Assembly: GCA_001692895.1 (NCBI GenBank)
Contig: KV748191.1
Span: 124,001-188,000 of the forward strand
Source of the DNA: Cenococcum geophilum 1.58
Taxonomy: Eukaryota; Ascomycota; Dothideomycetes; Gloniales; Gloniaceae
Length of the DNA: 64,000 bases
Direction: 5' to 3'
Below the pieces are notes generated by a model that was not told where the DNA came from, searched no databases, and saw nothing but the letters and a program-made list of their open reading frames with translations. Positions 26,113-39,015 of this stretch are shown one piece after another; within the stretch, counting starts at the first letter, position 1; the number at the start of each line of letters is the position of its first letter. The position numbers were made by a program, and so were the translations under genes.

Positions 26113-26783
26113 TCAACCGAAGGAAACCCTTTTTTGGTTACCCTTCGAGGGCTTCGGTGGCATGTTCTCAACATCCTCTTTCAATGCTGAAGTATCGCTC
26201 TTGTGTTTTCGCTTCTTGCGGAGAGAGTCCTTGGTTTCCTCCTAACCGGATATTAGCCCTTTCCATGCACTCATATATAGTCATGCGATTACCAATTTAG
26301 CATGCTTTTGTTTTTGACGAGCTTCTGCCTCCTTCCGCCTGGCCTCCCGAATTTCTTCCATTTGCCTCTGAGAGGAAATATTAACTATAGAAATTGTGCT
26401 ATGATAGACATTCAACTAACCGCCTTCATCATCTTTGATTCAATCTGGCCTTCCTTGTCCGCGTTCACCATAGCCAAAATTGTCATCATGCTCTCCTGAT
26501 CATCCACGAAAATCTTGCCTTTCTTCTTTCCCTTGGGCTTCTGTACGCCTGCTGGAGTAATCATATTCAGCTTCGGAATCCCAAGCTCTTTCTCGGTATA
26601 GATTTTTTTCTTTTTCTTTGGTTGGGTTGCACTCGAAGGCTTTGTCTTTTGCGGTCCTCCAGGTTTTGCCAAAGCTGCTTGTTTGGCTTTGCGTTTGGAT
26701 ATACCGCCGTTCGTGGAGGGCTTTGATGTCTTCTTGCTAGCACCAGCTTTCCTTTTCGGCTTTGATGGTTTTGTGAGCGCCAT
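26113..26783 (-). CDS. LOC1: 60S ribosomal subunit assembly/export protein Loc1
   Basis: Loc1 is a small basic nucleolar RNA-binding protein needed for 60S subunit assembly and, in yeast, for ASH1 mRNA localisation. Exons on the minus strand: 26783-26421, 26367-26293 and 26241-26113. The N-terminal half is lysine/proline-rich ([20 protein letters not shown]). The conserved core is [20 protein letters not shown], then [20 protein letters not shown], continuing across the intron as [20 protein letters not shown]; the last exon has a basic tail ending KRVSFG. About 188 residues. ATG 26783 is the first in frame before the basic region. It ends tail to tail with the hydrolase (72-base gap) and starts 221 bases from divergent VPS68. 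Confidence 0.94.
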
Positions 26784-27004
26784 TGTTAAGTGCTTGTATA
26801 TTTTCGAAATCGCGAGTGCAAGCCGCAAAAAGTTTCGAAGACAAAGTCGCGAGTTTTTAGTCCGTGTAGCCTTGGCAGGCTGCTCTAGGGTCGCGCTAGG
26901 CGCTTACGAGACGACCTAGCTCTGCCTGCAACAACGCCTTATACAGCTCCCCTCAGCACTCCAAATCCCACCACGATACAGTGTCCCTACTACATCCTTT
27001 CGCC

Positions 27005-27692
27005 ATGTCTTCTCATAGGCTCTTCCGCTTCCCGAAGCCACAATGGCTTAATAGCGCCAATACCCGTACGGCAGGCGTCTACACAGCCGGCGCACTGGTA
27101 TGCCTCACCCACCCTCGCTCGAGCATAGTCACAGACCTATATATACCTCGCCATTTCAGAAGTAATCTAATTATCCTTTAGTTTTCCCTCGGCTTCTATA
27201 TGTTTATCGACGCTGCCGCCTACTCAAAATCAGCACTCAACGGCTCTGATCCAGCTGTGCACATCACCTTCGTAGACTGGATTCCCGGCATCTGCAGTGC
27301 GCTGGGCATGCTAGTCATTAACTCGATCGATAAGTCGCGGCTCTCCGCCGATAGCTTCTCGTATAGTGGGAATGGAGTGGCCTGGAAAGCCCGCTTGGTA
27401 CTGTTCCTCGGCTTTGCGCTGATGGCAGGAGGACTAGCAGGCGCTGTGACTGTTATGGCGTTGAAATATGTGGTGCCGGAGTATGTGTTTCCCACACTGT
27501 GGATGGGAGTTGCGAATGTCGTTGCGAATGCCTTTATTATGCTGAGGTAAGTTCATGCTCGTAGACTCATCTATTATCTAGCAGACGGAATTTATAAGAA
27601 GATGGACGGCTAACCACTTTTATTATAGTTCTGTTGTTCTCTGGGTTTCGCAAAATATGGAGGATGAATATACATATAATTTAGCGCTTTGA
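27005..27692 (+). CDS. VPS68: Vps68/TMEM50-family (UPF0220) membrane protein
   Basis: Vps68 is a small four-helix endosomal membrane protein that, with Vps55, acts in late-endosome-to-vacuole traffic and ESCRT function in yeast. Three exons: 27005-27097, 27182-27546 and 27629-27692. The protein starts MSSHRLFRFPKPQWLNSANT, and splicing restores GALFSLGFYMFIDAAAYSKS. Hydrophobic segments are visible around the first junction, in DWIPGICSALGMLVIN, in LVLFLGFALMAGGLAGAVTV, and in the TLWMGVANVVANAFIMLRSS region. The end is NMEDEYTYNLAL. About 173 residues, as usual for the family. The partner gene VPS55 lies 374 bases downstream in convergent orientation. Confidence 0.95.
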
Positions 27693-28066
27693 TACCTGGG
27701 AAGGCCAAACAGGCGGAGAGAGTGGGAATTGGGCATTGTATTTCCTTATAAGCGTATTCCCCTTATTTACATGTAAAATAGCTGGCGCCTGGGAGTATTC
27801 GATCTTACATAAATCCATGTTAACATGTACACATCAGGCCGTCCACTCGGAAGTGGGTGGACTTGATGGTTGCAATATATTCTTGGCATAATGCTACACG
27901 AAACTGGAAGTACTCCTTGAACCGTGCAACCAGAACTCGAAAACAATAGCGCAGCATTACCCTGGAATTTAACAAAACTTCTTAACATGACTGGCTCTAC
28001 TGTACATTTCACAACCTGAGCCCCACCCCCTCACTTCCCCTACAACACCATCACGCACTACACCAT

Positions 28067-28635
28067 TTAAAATTCCTGTTCCTCCTGGAAGAACATGGTG
28101 AAACTGATAATAGTTCCATAGATCAACAGTCCACCAATGATCGACATGACCATTGCGGGGTTCTGAATGATAGCACAATGGGCCAGAAGCGCGGGTAAAG
28201 CTATAAGTTCCCATTAAATTAGCATTCATTCCCATTCGTAACGTTTACCGATCAACAACTACCATGTCCACTCCACCACGTGGCTGGCAACCTCGGCAAA
28301 CAAGACAGGTAGAACATACCAATTCCCATAACGACCAAGAAGCCCGTTAAGAATCTTCCAAAGTCAAGAACACCACTGCCTGAGCTCTCCATAAAGTCAT
28401 CTGGGTTCGCGGCACGTCCGCATATCCAGTTGGGGAGTGGTGCAATTACGTAGGTAGCCACGACCAAGAGGGGGTAGAAGTTGTGCCATAGGGCTGAGGA
28501 GAGGATGACAAGGAGGAAGCCAATCGCTAGAACCTAAGGTATGAACGATTTAGTATATACAAGTGGCGAAGGGTGGGTTTCGGTTGCGGAGAGCCCTACG
28601 AAGGATAGTGCTATGATGGTCTTAAGACCTGCCAT
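28067..28635 (-). CDS. VPS55: Vps55 (OB-RGRP/LEPROT family) endosomal protein
   Basis: Vps55 belongs to the leptin-receptor-gene-related protein family: small proteins with four membrane spans that act in late-endosome sorting. Exons on the minus strand: 28635-28600 (36 nt), 28533-28320 and 28200-28067. The product starts MAGLKTIIALSF and continues after splicing with VLAIGFLLVILSSALWHNFY. It contains the hallmark APLPNWICGRAANPDDFMES and ends IISFTMFFQEEQEF, the near-invariant family C-terminus. About 127 residues. The start is 314 bases from the divergent proteasome gene. Its tail faces VPS68, whose product binds Vps55 in yeast. Confidence 0.95.
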
Positions 28636-28949
28636 GGTCGGGAGGCGCTGGGTGTTTTGGGAGATTTGGAGCAAATGCAGAACTTTGCGTTATGTTACTG
28701 GCAAGAGAGCAGAAACGGAAATGCACTATAGAGTAGTAGAATGGTGTCGTATAAGGAAGTTGATATTGCCCACAAGCTGACGTTGCGGAGGTTAGCGCCT
28801 AGAAGGTTGGGTGTTGCGGCTCAAGTGGCATCCCTGTCCGCGTCCACTTTGCTGCCTCAACCTCAACTTCACCGTTATATCCGCAACGAGGCCTCTACTT
28901 ACACAAAACTCTCCCAACACTCTCTAGATCACCTCGAAATATAATCACA

Positions 28950-29828
28950 ATGTTCCGCAATAACTACGATAACGACTCAGTAACCTTGTACGTGTTCCAA
29001 GCGCTCCCATGAATTCACAAGCTAAAAGCTCTTAGCTCACCCCAGGGCCGAATATTCCAAGTCGAGTATGCACAGGAAGCTGTGAAGCAAGGCTCGGTTG
29101 TTGTGGGTGTCGTCAGCAAAACGCATGCCGTACTGGCCGCAATAAAAGTACTCAAACTCGCACCTCTTCTCACCCAGTTCCTAAATTCCTAAAGTACTCA
29201 CATTGGATCCCAGCGAAATGCAGAAGAACTTTCCTCCTACCAGAAGAAAATTATCCCAATAGATTCTCACTATGGTATCGCTCTCGCCGGCCTCGCATCC
29301 GATGCCCGTGTCCTCTCCAATTTCATGAAGCAGCAATCTCTCGCCAGCCGTCTAACATACGACCGCGCCATTCCGCTCTCCGAAATCACGACACGGATCG
29401 CCGACCGCGCGCAGACTAACACGCAACAATACGGGAGGCGGCCATATGGTGTTGGACTCCTAATCGCCGGTGTCGATGCTAAGGGTCCTCACCTTTTTGA
29501 ATTCCAACCGTCAGGTGTTACACAGGAAATGGTGGCCTGTGGAATTGGTGCGCGTAGCCAGATGGCAAGGACGTATCTTGAGCGGAATTTGGATGAGTTT
29601 GAGGGTGCGAACAGGGAAGAACTCATTAAGCATGCTCTGAGGGCCCTTAAGGAGAGCTTGAGCCAGGATAAGGAGCTAACAATTGACAACACGAGCATTG
29701 GTGTCGGAGGAGTCGATGAGAACTTCAAGTTGTATGAGGGCCAGGAGATCGCGGGATGGTTGGAAACGACGTTCGAGAGTCGGGAAAGTGCGCCCGAAGT
29801 TGGAGAAGGCATGGAGGTCGACTCATGA
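28950..29828 (+). CDS. PRE5: 20S proteasome subunit alpha-6 (PSMA1/Pre5)
   Basis: Structural alpha-ring subunit of the 20S proteasome. Exons 28950-28987, 29036-29147 and 29214-29828. The product starts [13 protein letters not shown] and splices to [20 protein letters not shown], the alpha-subunit N-terminal signature specific to alpha-6 (D-N-D-x-V-T, SPQGR). Further marks are [36 protein letters not shown] and [15 protein letters not shown]. The C-terminal tail is acidic ([10 protein letters not shown]). About 254 residues. No catalytic threonine is expected in alpha subunits. Last gene before the retroelement block: the first LTR begins 274 bases after its stop. Confidence 0.96.
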
Positions 29829-30102
29829 GGGTAATTGAGTTTGCGGAAGGCCTTATGCACATTTTGGAAGATAACAGCTATGAGGTAAAGACATGTCGTT
29901 GGTGTCTATGACCTGGCCGGGATTCTAAGGTAGAATATCTGCATCAGATGAAGTAGTTTAACTCCGTCACATTAGACTCCTTTTATCTCCTTCGCTGTTC
30001 CTAACACTTATTGTGGTCCTTTGGTTTCTGCTGCTACCCTGGTAATTATAGCGTCAGTCTGATAAGAGGGCCCCCAATCCAGATCATGGTCTAAAGGGTA
30101 TC
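29829..30102. other. Intergenic between PRE5 and the first LTR
   Basis: 274 bases of normal composition, presumably holding the PRE5 3' UTR. No gene or repeat seen. It marks the border between the gene island and the transposon block. Confidence 0.6.
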
Positions 30103-30736
30103 TGTCGGACGGACAAGTCCTTATAAGAACTCTGTTGATTGAAGCTAGCTCTAGAAGCTCTCTATATATATAAGGAAGGGGTAGTAGACTAAGTCGGTGA
30201 CCGTGTCGATAGCCGAGTCGATGACCGAGTCAAAGGGTAGGTAAGATGGCAAGAAATAGGGTGGTAAGTCATAAGGTGGTACCTGACAGTGACCTCGACG
30301 GTCGATATACCCCCCTAGTTACTTGTCTTAACTAAGCAGCTAAATAGAAAATAGAACAAAAAGTTAATATAGGCAATTTGGTGTTAAGTCAAAGAAATCC
30401 TCTATAGAGTTACCTTATCTAATATTATCTAGATTAAATTAAATTAGATCCTTAATATTAATAAGATTTAATTATTAAACGAACGCCTTATGCTTCTAAC
30501 GCGGTAGGGCCTTTGTTAAGCCGTCTGTGACTATAGCAGCGATAGGTATTTAATTAATTCTACTTCAATTATCGCGTACTTCTTAGCGTAGCTAGTGGTG
30601 GTATATATTAACGTATTAAAGCCTTATAAATAGTTCTTGTCCGTCCTTTATAAGTAGTTAAATTATTTATAGATTATTATAGTAAATCGTTTACTCTTTA
30701 TCTAAGGATAATTAATTTTCTTAAAGAAGTATCTCT
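30103..30736 (-). mobile_element. Ty1/copia element, 3' LTR and 3' end of pol (host of the nest, left part)
   Basis: A probable LTR runs 30103 (TGTCGGAC) to about 30309 (TCGATATA). On the minus strand it is preceded by a G-rich polypurine tract (complement of CCCCCCTAGTTAC at 30310-30322), so the element reads right to left. Inside, the minus strand keeps the closing copia pol motif DGLTKAL followed by a histidine and F-x-x-Q residues (about 30510-30545), with RIP-type stops. The element is cut at 30736 by the Gypsy insertion and resumes at 38772-38785 and 51848. The LTR itself is less RIP-mutated than the pol remnant. Confidence 0.7.
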
Positions 30737-31162
30737 TGTAACGGAACCTTGTAGCAAGAACTACGATGGGTTCTGTCAATGGGCTAGGTGTGTAGGAAAT
30801 GCAAAGACAGTAGTCAACAACGTAATAACAACTGGTGGAGTGGTTGCCCAACAGATTAACTCCAATTGTATTCTAAGAATCACTATAAAGAAGGAACTAT
30901 CTAGGTAGGGAACAAGGGTCCTTAAATACACAACTGTACTCCTATGAAATCCTTCCTGTATATAATGTACGTCTTATACATAAGGTACGTAAGTTCCTCC
31001 CGTTCCTCTTATTTAATACGTAGTATATTATATAACCTTAGCTACCATTCCTTATTATATAGTTCTACCGGTTCTATCCTAAACTATACCTAAATTAACC
31101 AACTAGCTTCTTTTGACTCCTCTTCTAGTAGTTATAATATTATACTTAAAGCGTCCGTAACA
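30737..31162 (-). repeat. LTR of Gypsy A (3' LTR in element orientation)
   Basis: Begins TGTAACGGAACC and ends CCGTAACA, 426 bp, the same length as its partner at 38341-38766. It has kept more CpA than the partner, whose ends read TATA...TAATA. Confidence 0.9.
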
Positions 31163-34100
31163 CTATCTCCCTCCTCTTTATCTTTGTCCTTAAAGATTTA
31201 AGATATCTCTAAGTTGTTTATTAGAGGTGTAATATCCATCTAATTAATTTGGTTAATATTATTACTTATTATACCTAAAGCAATTTCTTCTTTACACACC
31301 TAACGTCGTACCCACACTATTACTGCAATATTATCTCTTAGTAAGATTATACCGTCTCTATATTCTTATTATACGAAAGAGGGGTTAGTCTATATTGCGC
31401 TAGCAAGTCCTTCTTCGCGACAACCGTCCTCTTATTTAAAGTGCACTAAAGCGAATATTTGTTTGTCCTATAACGTTCGCTCTACCTCTAATACTAAATA
31501 TACGCGACCTATTACTCTTAATAGTCGTCTAGTTCCTTAATTAATTTATCTTAGGGTTTTATATTTAATCTACTACTATATAGCTAGATAGTAAACTGTC
31601 TTAAGCCCTTACTAAGTTGGAATATTCTTATAATACGGAACAGAAGGCTCTAGATACTTACATCACGGCGTTTACTTAATTACTTCGCCTTAAAAAGGTT
31701 TGTAAGAAGGTTTGTTTTAAGGAGTAGAAACTTATAAAATAAGGTCTTTAGGAACTAGGTAATAAGAGAGCTGGCTCTCCTCCTATGGTAAAGGAAATAA
31801 CTCTAAGTAGTTCGGCAGTTGCTCTTTCTAGGTCCCCCTTAGGTAACTCGTTTTTTAATACTCTTTCTTTATTAATATTACCTAACCTTTTCTCTTCTAA
31901 TACTCCTATACCTTTCTTATAGCATTCTTTAAATTCTTTAGTAGCTTCTAGGTAGTCTTAGTGTAGCCTATCCACTTAACTTTGTACTATATTTTATTGT
32001 TAATATCTTTATAGCTAACAATCTTCGAAACTTACCATTTATCTTCTTCCTGTCCTTTATATATATCTACCTTATAGACCAGTGGCTTAATATTCCTATA
32101 TACTAGCTCTAGTATCGCAATATACTATATAGGGTAGATCTTTATTTTGGCTGGTAGGTTTAACTTAAATATAACCGGTAAAATCCTTTATATAATTTTA
32201 AAAGGTCCTAGTCTAACGTAGTCCAACTTCTTACTTAGTCGTTAACTTTTAAAATTTTTGTGTAGTAGCTATACTTTATTTCCCTCCTTAAGATCTAGTC
32301 CCTCAGATCTCCTAGCATCATAGTATTTTTTTATTCTTTACTGTACTACCTTAGCTGTTTCCGTAAGGTTTATATAAAGATTTATTAAAGTCTCTATTCT
32401 TTACTTAGCTCTGCTACTCATTTTCTTTACTTAATATAGCGATAATAATATTCTTGGTTTATACCCGTAATTTGCCTTAAATAGTAATATACCTATTCCT
32501 TCTTATAGTGTTGCATTATATATAAACTATATAACTAGTAATAGCGATACCCAATTATTCTGTACGTAATTAATGTAATGCCTTAAATACTATTCTAGTA
32601 TCTAGTTCAATCTTTCCGTTTAGCCGTCTATCTGCGGATAATATGCGGTAGAAGTTACTGCTTAAACTCCTTACTCTGCTAAGAATACCTCTTAGAATAC
32701 TGCTACGAATCTTAGATCCCTATCCAATATAATCTTATTTAGTGCTCTATATCTTACAAATACTTCCTTAATATAGATTCTAGCAACATCTTTTACTAAG
32801 ATTTCTTCCGTATATGCTATAAAGTATCCCCACTTCGTAAGCTTATCTACTATTACTAAGATCGCGTTATAATCTTATCCGGTAATAGGATCTCTTAACT
32901 TTAGTAACTTAATAATAAAGTCCCATAATATAACCTCCTATAGTCTCTCTAGTATTTTAATAGGTTATAGCCCTCTATATAGCTTATGCCTTATTAGTTT
33001 ATTCCTTTAGTAATCTAAACACTCTTTAGTAACCTTCCTAGCTATTCTTTAGATTCCGTTAATAATATACTCCTCCTAGAGTCTTAATACTAAGCCTATA
33101 GCTCCGTTGTATCCCTAAGTTAGTCCTTTATAGAAGTCTTCTATAAACTATCCTACTATACTTCTTAGGATATACTTTACTTCTTAATTTTCGTATATAT
33201 CTAACTATAGATCTTCTAGCTATGCTTCTAGAATTCTTTATACCTAAAAGCTTTCTAGTGTCTTATAGACTTTCTCTAACTCATCTTCTTAAGTTACTAT
33301 AATTTTCGGATAATTATACCTAATCAGTCTATCTGTATCTTTTTGTAGTAAAGCCCCTAATAGCTTATTGTCGTTTTATAGTTTAGCCTTTCAACTTAAT
33401 ACGTTAGCTTGCGTATTATCTATACCTTTAGTATACTAAATCTTAAAATAGTATTCTATAAGTATCTCTACCCATCTAACCTATCTTTAGTTAAGTTCCT
33501 TTATTATTAGAAATCCCGTTAGGTTCTTATAATCCATTTTAACCATAAATAGTTTCTCTATGCCTTACAAGAATGCTCTCTATTTCTTTAATACTGCAAC
33601 TATACCTAACAACTCCTTATTATAGATGTTATAGTTTAACTCTAGTAGTATTATCTTTCGGCTATAATATGCTACTAAATGCTATCTATCTGGATGCCTT
33701 TATATAAAATATACTCCTAGTGCAAAGTCTAATACATTTATTTCTACAACCGTTTCTAGTCCTAGTTAATAGATCTTAAGAACTAGCTCCTAGGTAAACA
33801 ACTCCTTAACTTTCTTAAAGAGTTCTTACTATTCCTCTCCCTATACCCATAGTTCTTCTTTCTTTATTAATTGCGTAAGTGGTTTAATATCCTTTAACCA
33901 CTATGCTATAAACCTTCTGCAGTAATTACAAAACCCTAAAAATAACCTTAATTGCGTAACGTTCTCCGGTTCTTGCTAATTCACTATAGCCTCAATTTTC
34001 TTTAGATCTATGCTAAGTTGGCCTAGTTTAATAATAAATCTAACGAAATCGGTCTTCCTAGTAAAGAACTCGCATTTCTTAATTACTACTAGCATTTATT

Positions 34101-37100
34101 CTTCTTATAGTCTCCTTAAAACCCATTTAACGTATTCTCCATGCTCTTCCTTATTTATTAAGTAGATAATAATATCGTCAAGGTATACCATAACAAATTC
34201 ATCCAAGTATTCTCCTAACACATTATTAATACGCTTCTAGAACATTGCTAGTGCGTTTATAAGCCCGAATTATATAACTAATAGTTCATACAGTCCTTCC
34301 TTTAACCTAAAGGCTGCCTTCTATTCATTGCCTTCCTTAATTCTAATCTAATAGTACGCCCATCTCAGATCTATCTTCATAAAGATTTGCGCGTTGCCTA
34401 TCCTATCTTAGATCTCGCTAATTAAAGGTAAAAGATACCTATCCTTTCTAGTAATGCTGTTTAACTATCTATAGTCAATACACAGCCTTAGTTTACTATT
34501 TTTCTTTGGTATAAACAGTACTGGATAACCTGCTAATAACTGCAATGGTCTAATGTATTTCTTTTATAAGTTTTCTTAGACAAACTCTTTTAATGCTCTA
34601 CTTTCTTCTTCAGTAAGCTTATAGATTAGAAAGAACCTTAGACTTATTTCTAGTTCCAATTCTATTTTATAGTCCCATACTATATACTCTAATAGCTTTT
34701 TACTTTTAGGTAACTATAGTTTCTTACTATACTTATGGTATCTCTTTAGTATATGGCTTAGCCCTTTTTCTATTTCTTCGTAGGTTGCTCCTACTTAGTA
34801 CTATACCAACTTAGTTTATTATCGCATCTTATAGCGTCGCGTATCCCTAATAATAACCTAACTTATAACCTAATCGATCTTTAGATTATATTCCTATAAC
34901 TAAGGCATTCCTAATACTGCCTTATTATTTCCTAATAGTAATATATTAAAAGACATCTCGATCTGTCTCCCTTTAATAGTTAACTAAATAGGTCCTATTT
35001 TAAGATTAATAATGCCTCCTCTGTAGGCTATTAGATCTCCTAAAATCATTACTAATAGGTAAGAATGTTCCTTCTGTCTGTATAGTAATCCCATTCTTTT
35101 AACTGCTATTAGCAAAATATAGTTCCTTATTACTCCACTATCTATTAGCGCCTTAAACTGTTAATCTTACCATTTAACTTATAAATTTAGGTGTCGTCCT
35201 TAAATTCCTTTAAGGGTCTAAGGCTTTACTACTAGTTCCCTCTAGTCCCGTAGGCCTCTACTTTTCCTAACTATTAGCTACTAGATCCTATTTATACTTG
35301 GTCTAACTTAGGCTAATACTTAGTTTATTTCTTGTCTTTAATATACCATAGATAGGTATTCTCTAGACATTCCTACCATTATCGTCCATCTAGGCATTCT
35401 TTCGTAAGGAATCTTCCTGGTTAAAGTATTAAGTCCCCTTATTCTTAAACTTCTACTAGGTGCTAACTATGCATATACTTAGTATTTCGATACTTTGCCT
35501 TATCTATCATCTAATACATCCTTATTAAATACTTCCGGTTTTTATCTTTTAGTACTCTATGCATATTACACGCATCATCCACGTATACTATCCACAATAG
35601 TATATAATATACTTAGTGTTTTAGGTTAACTCTCGGCTTATCCTTATCCTTAAGTTTAAACCTCTCTTATATTAATCTAAACAATGCGGCTTTATTCGCT
35701 AGTACTAAGATACGCCTCTCGCTTCTCTAGTCCTCCAATTGCTCCTCTAGATCTTTTAATATTATAATTAAGGCTCCCTTAATATAAGTTATAGCCTTCT
35801 CTATAATTAGGTGGTCTTAGATAACTTTTTCGTCTAACCACATATAGAAATCTTCCTACTTATTATTATATCGTTGTCTATACCACTTTTAGTATAGCTG
35901 CTTAAGTATATACGGCTTATCCGTAAGGAAATATCTCTTTATTACTACGTCGTAACAGCCTTTAGTATATCATTCTTTAAACCTAGTAGGAATCCCTAGA
36001 TCCTCTTCTTATTCCAGTTTAGTAAGCTACTTAGCTCTTAGTGTGCCTGCTCTAGGCCTATTAGTAACTCTTTATACTAGCGCTCTATCCCTTATATATC
36101 CTAATATACTAGATCTCTTATCTAGTTTCTGTTCTTACTATAAGGTAATTCTTACTCTAAATTCCTCCATAGTTTCTTTTATATCGCGTCTTACGAGTAA
36201 ATCCTTAAAGTCTTTATACTTCTTAATCTTAGTATCAACTTTTTAATCTTTAGGCTAAATACTATATTCCCCTAGTAAGTCCTCTAGGTCTATATATCTG
36301 TCTCCCAGCCTAATCGCTATTTGCGCTGTAGATTCTCTAATCTATAAAGAAGCTCCTTACCTCTTACTTATAGATGTTTTAATTCGTACTCTAAATTCTT
36401 AATCCCTTAGATTCTTTAATCCTAAGCTTGCTTCTAACTTAAGCTTAGCTCCTACCTTAGTCTAACTAGGCTTATCTAGTGTCCTTATCTCGTCTTAAGA
36501 ATCTTAAATCTTACTTATCTCGTCTTAAGAGTCTTATACCGTTAGGAATTCCTATCCCAAGCTTATTCGTATATCTTTAAACTAAGCTACTACTCTACTC
36601 TATCAGTTTCTATCCGTTATAGGTCTTTAAGCTTACTTTATCTCGTCTTAAGAATCTTGGTCGTCTCTTATCTTATTATAAGAATCTTAAGCCTGTAGCC
36701 TTTTGCCTTTATTAAGTAGTAAGCTAGCACTAGCAGTCGTCTGCTTACTTAATTGTTTCTAAATATTACTCCTTCCGTCTTATAAAGTAATGGATGCCGT
36801 ATCCAATGGTATTATAATGCCCGTTACTAAACCTTGCTCTATAGCGGTCTTAGTTTCTGCTTCTATTACATTATTAAGGTTTAGATACCCCTAGTTAGTT
36901 CCTTTACTGTCCTCGTTGTTATTAATTAATAAGTACTCTAACTCCATTATTATTATTACTAATTATTATCTATACGTTGCTATAATATCTTAATCCAGCT
37001 TATAAAGTCAATTTTATTCTTCGTCTAACTCTATAGTTCCTCTAAGTCCCTTTAACTCTAGCTCTTATAGCTAATAGCTTGCACCATACTTAGCGTCTTT

Positions 37101-38340
37101 ATAAATTCGGTATATGTTATTGTAATAAAACGCAAAACTTTTAATTAAACATTCTTTTGTTCCTTGCAGTACACTATCGTCCCTCTATACGTGTGTGTTA
37201 TATACTATTAGTCTAGTTCCCTTTATTGCATAGTAACTCTAACTATCTTTATAATCCCTCGCGAAGTAACCCTATTTTCCGTAATTTATATAAGCTCCGT
37301 CTCTAAACCATTAACTTTGCTATAGAGTCCGCCTAAACGTCTTCTGCTACTAAGATCCCTGGTTTAGCCTCTACTCCTTAGTCCTATAATTACTAGATCC
37401 TTAACCTCTAGATTTTTATAGTTTCTTACTCTATCTCTTATAGGCTTCTTTAGTACCACTTAGGTTTATTAGTTCTGCACCATACTATAGTTTCTAACTT
37501 AGCTTTAGTTATTACGTACTCTACGTCTTATACAACTATAGAACTCTATCCTAACCTCTCTTAGTCTGTTCCCTTTAGTAGATCCTATTATTAATCTTTA
37601 TTGCTTAATCTATTAGTTCCCTTAAGGTGTCCGCATCTTCTATTAGAATAATTACGTCCTAGACTTTAGCCTTAAGTCCCTATTTATACTATGCTATAAG
37701 CGCCCTATTATTCTACTTAACTTATATTACCAATGTTTAAAACTACGTTGTATACTTAATTGCTAAGGTCCGTTGTATAATATCTTAGAGTTTTCTTTCC
37801 GCCATAGTTACTACCTCTAGGTTTCTAAATATTTATATAAGTTATTCTAGGAATCCGTTCCAGCTTAAAAACATAAACCATACTTCTTAGTTTGTAGTTA
37901 TTATTCCGTTTACTTATATCTCTATAAAGTAAGACTTAAACTATTTAAGTACTCTTCCTATTAAGAATAGCCCTGTATACGCTATTTAATCTATAGGTAT
38001 TACTAGCTTTACTCCCTCTTGTATAACCTTAAAATGCATTTACGTAAGAAATCCTTTAAGCTTCGATCTCTCTCCTAAGAATCTTTTAATTAATGGTAAC
38101 TTAACCTTTACTGCGCCTATCCCGTTAATCCTTTATTTAAGTATTACATTATTCTCTATTAACTGGTTAACTATCTCTTATAATTATCCTACCGTCACAG
38201 GTTATTGCAAGTTAGTGTCCGCTATACTAGTATCACCCTCTAACCTTAACGTAGTTGCCGCCGTTAATGGCGTTATGGTAGCTGCTTTTAGTAGCATATT
38301 ATTCAACTCTGTGTTTAATACTATAACCGGGTAGTAATTA

Positions 38341-38766
38341 TATAACGGAACCTTATAGCAAGAACTACGATGGGTTCTGTTAATAGGCTAGGTATATAGG
38401 AAATGCAAAGACAGTAGTTAACAACGTAATAATAACTAGTAAAGTGGTTGCCNAATAGATTAACTTTAATTATATTCTAAGAATTACTATAAAGAAGGAA
38501 CTATCTAGGTAGGGAACAAGGGTCCTTAAATACACAACTATACTCCTATAAAATCCTTCCTGTATATAATATCCGTCTTATACGTAAGGTACATAAGTTC
38601 CTCCTATTCCTCTTATTTAATACGTAGCATGTTATATAACCTCGGCTACCATTCCTCATCATATAGTTCTACCAGTTCCATCCTAGACCGTGCCTAAATT
38701 AACCAACTAGCTTCTTCCGACTCCTCTCCTAATAGTCGTAACATTATACTTAAAGCGTCCGTAATA
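38341..38766 (-). repeat. LTR of Gypsy A (5' LTR in element orientation)
   Basis: Begins TATAACGGAACC (TG changed to TA) and ends CCGTAATA. Differences from 30737-31162 look to be mainly C/T and G/A transitions. It is followed directly by the TCTCT target duplicate. Confidence 0.9.
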
Positions 38767-38790
38767 TCTCTACTAAATTAACTCTGTTCC

Positions 38791-39015
38791 TGTTAGGTAA
38801 AACCTAAGTAGATAGTTATATAGCCGCAAGGTATGGGCGACCCTAGGGCAACCCAGGGGTGACTCGCCCGTAAGGTACGTGCTCTGCACGTACCTAGGGA
38901 AAACCCTTCCTACCTCGCACACAGACTCCTCCTTTTCCCTTAAGGATTCGTCTCTGTCTATATAATATACCTATTATTCTATTATTGGACTCCCTATCTA
39001 TATCCTTACCTTATA
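38791..39015 (+). repeat. 5' LTR of Gypsy B
   Basis: 225 bp, TGTTAGGTAAAA...CCTTATA. It pairs with 51625-51847 (223 bp); the 2-bp difference is one TC unit in a TCTCTGTC stretch. Confidence 0.9.

Larger units (their letters stand above)
30737..38766 (-). mobile_element. Ty3/Gypsy LTR retrotransposon A, RIP-degraded, 8,030 bp
   Basis: Two 426-bp LTRs (30737-31162 and 38341-38766) bound the element, with the target duplication TCTCT at 30732-30736 and 38767-38771. A purine-rich tract on the minus strand just inside 31163 (complement of CTATCTCCCTCCTCTTTATC) sets the orientation as right to left. Minus-strand remnants in order: aspartic protease with D-S-G near 35135-35160; reverse transcriptase with the intact YLDD catalytic box at about 34170-34190 and the Gypsy LRLFLGFCNYCRRFI segment near 33920-33965; RNase H near 33600-33380; and integrase with a decayed AYYPQ-DG motif at about 32620-32660. 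Stops at former Gln/Trp codons make it non-functional. It carries one N at 38453. Confidence 0.9.
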
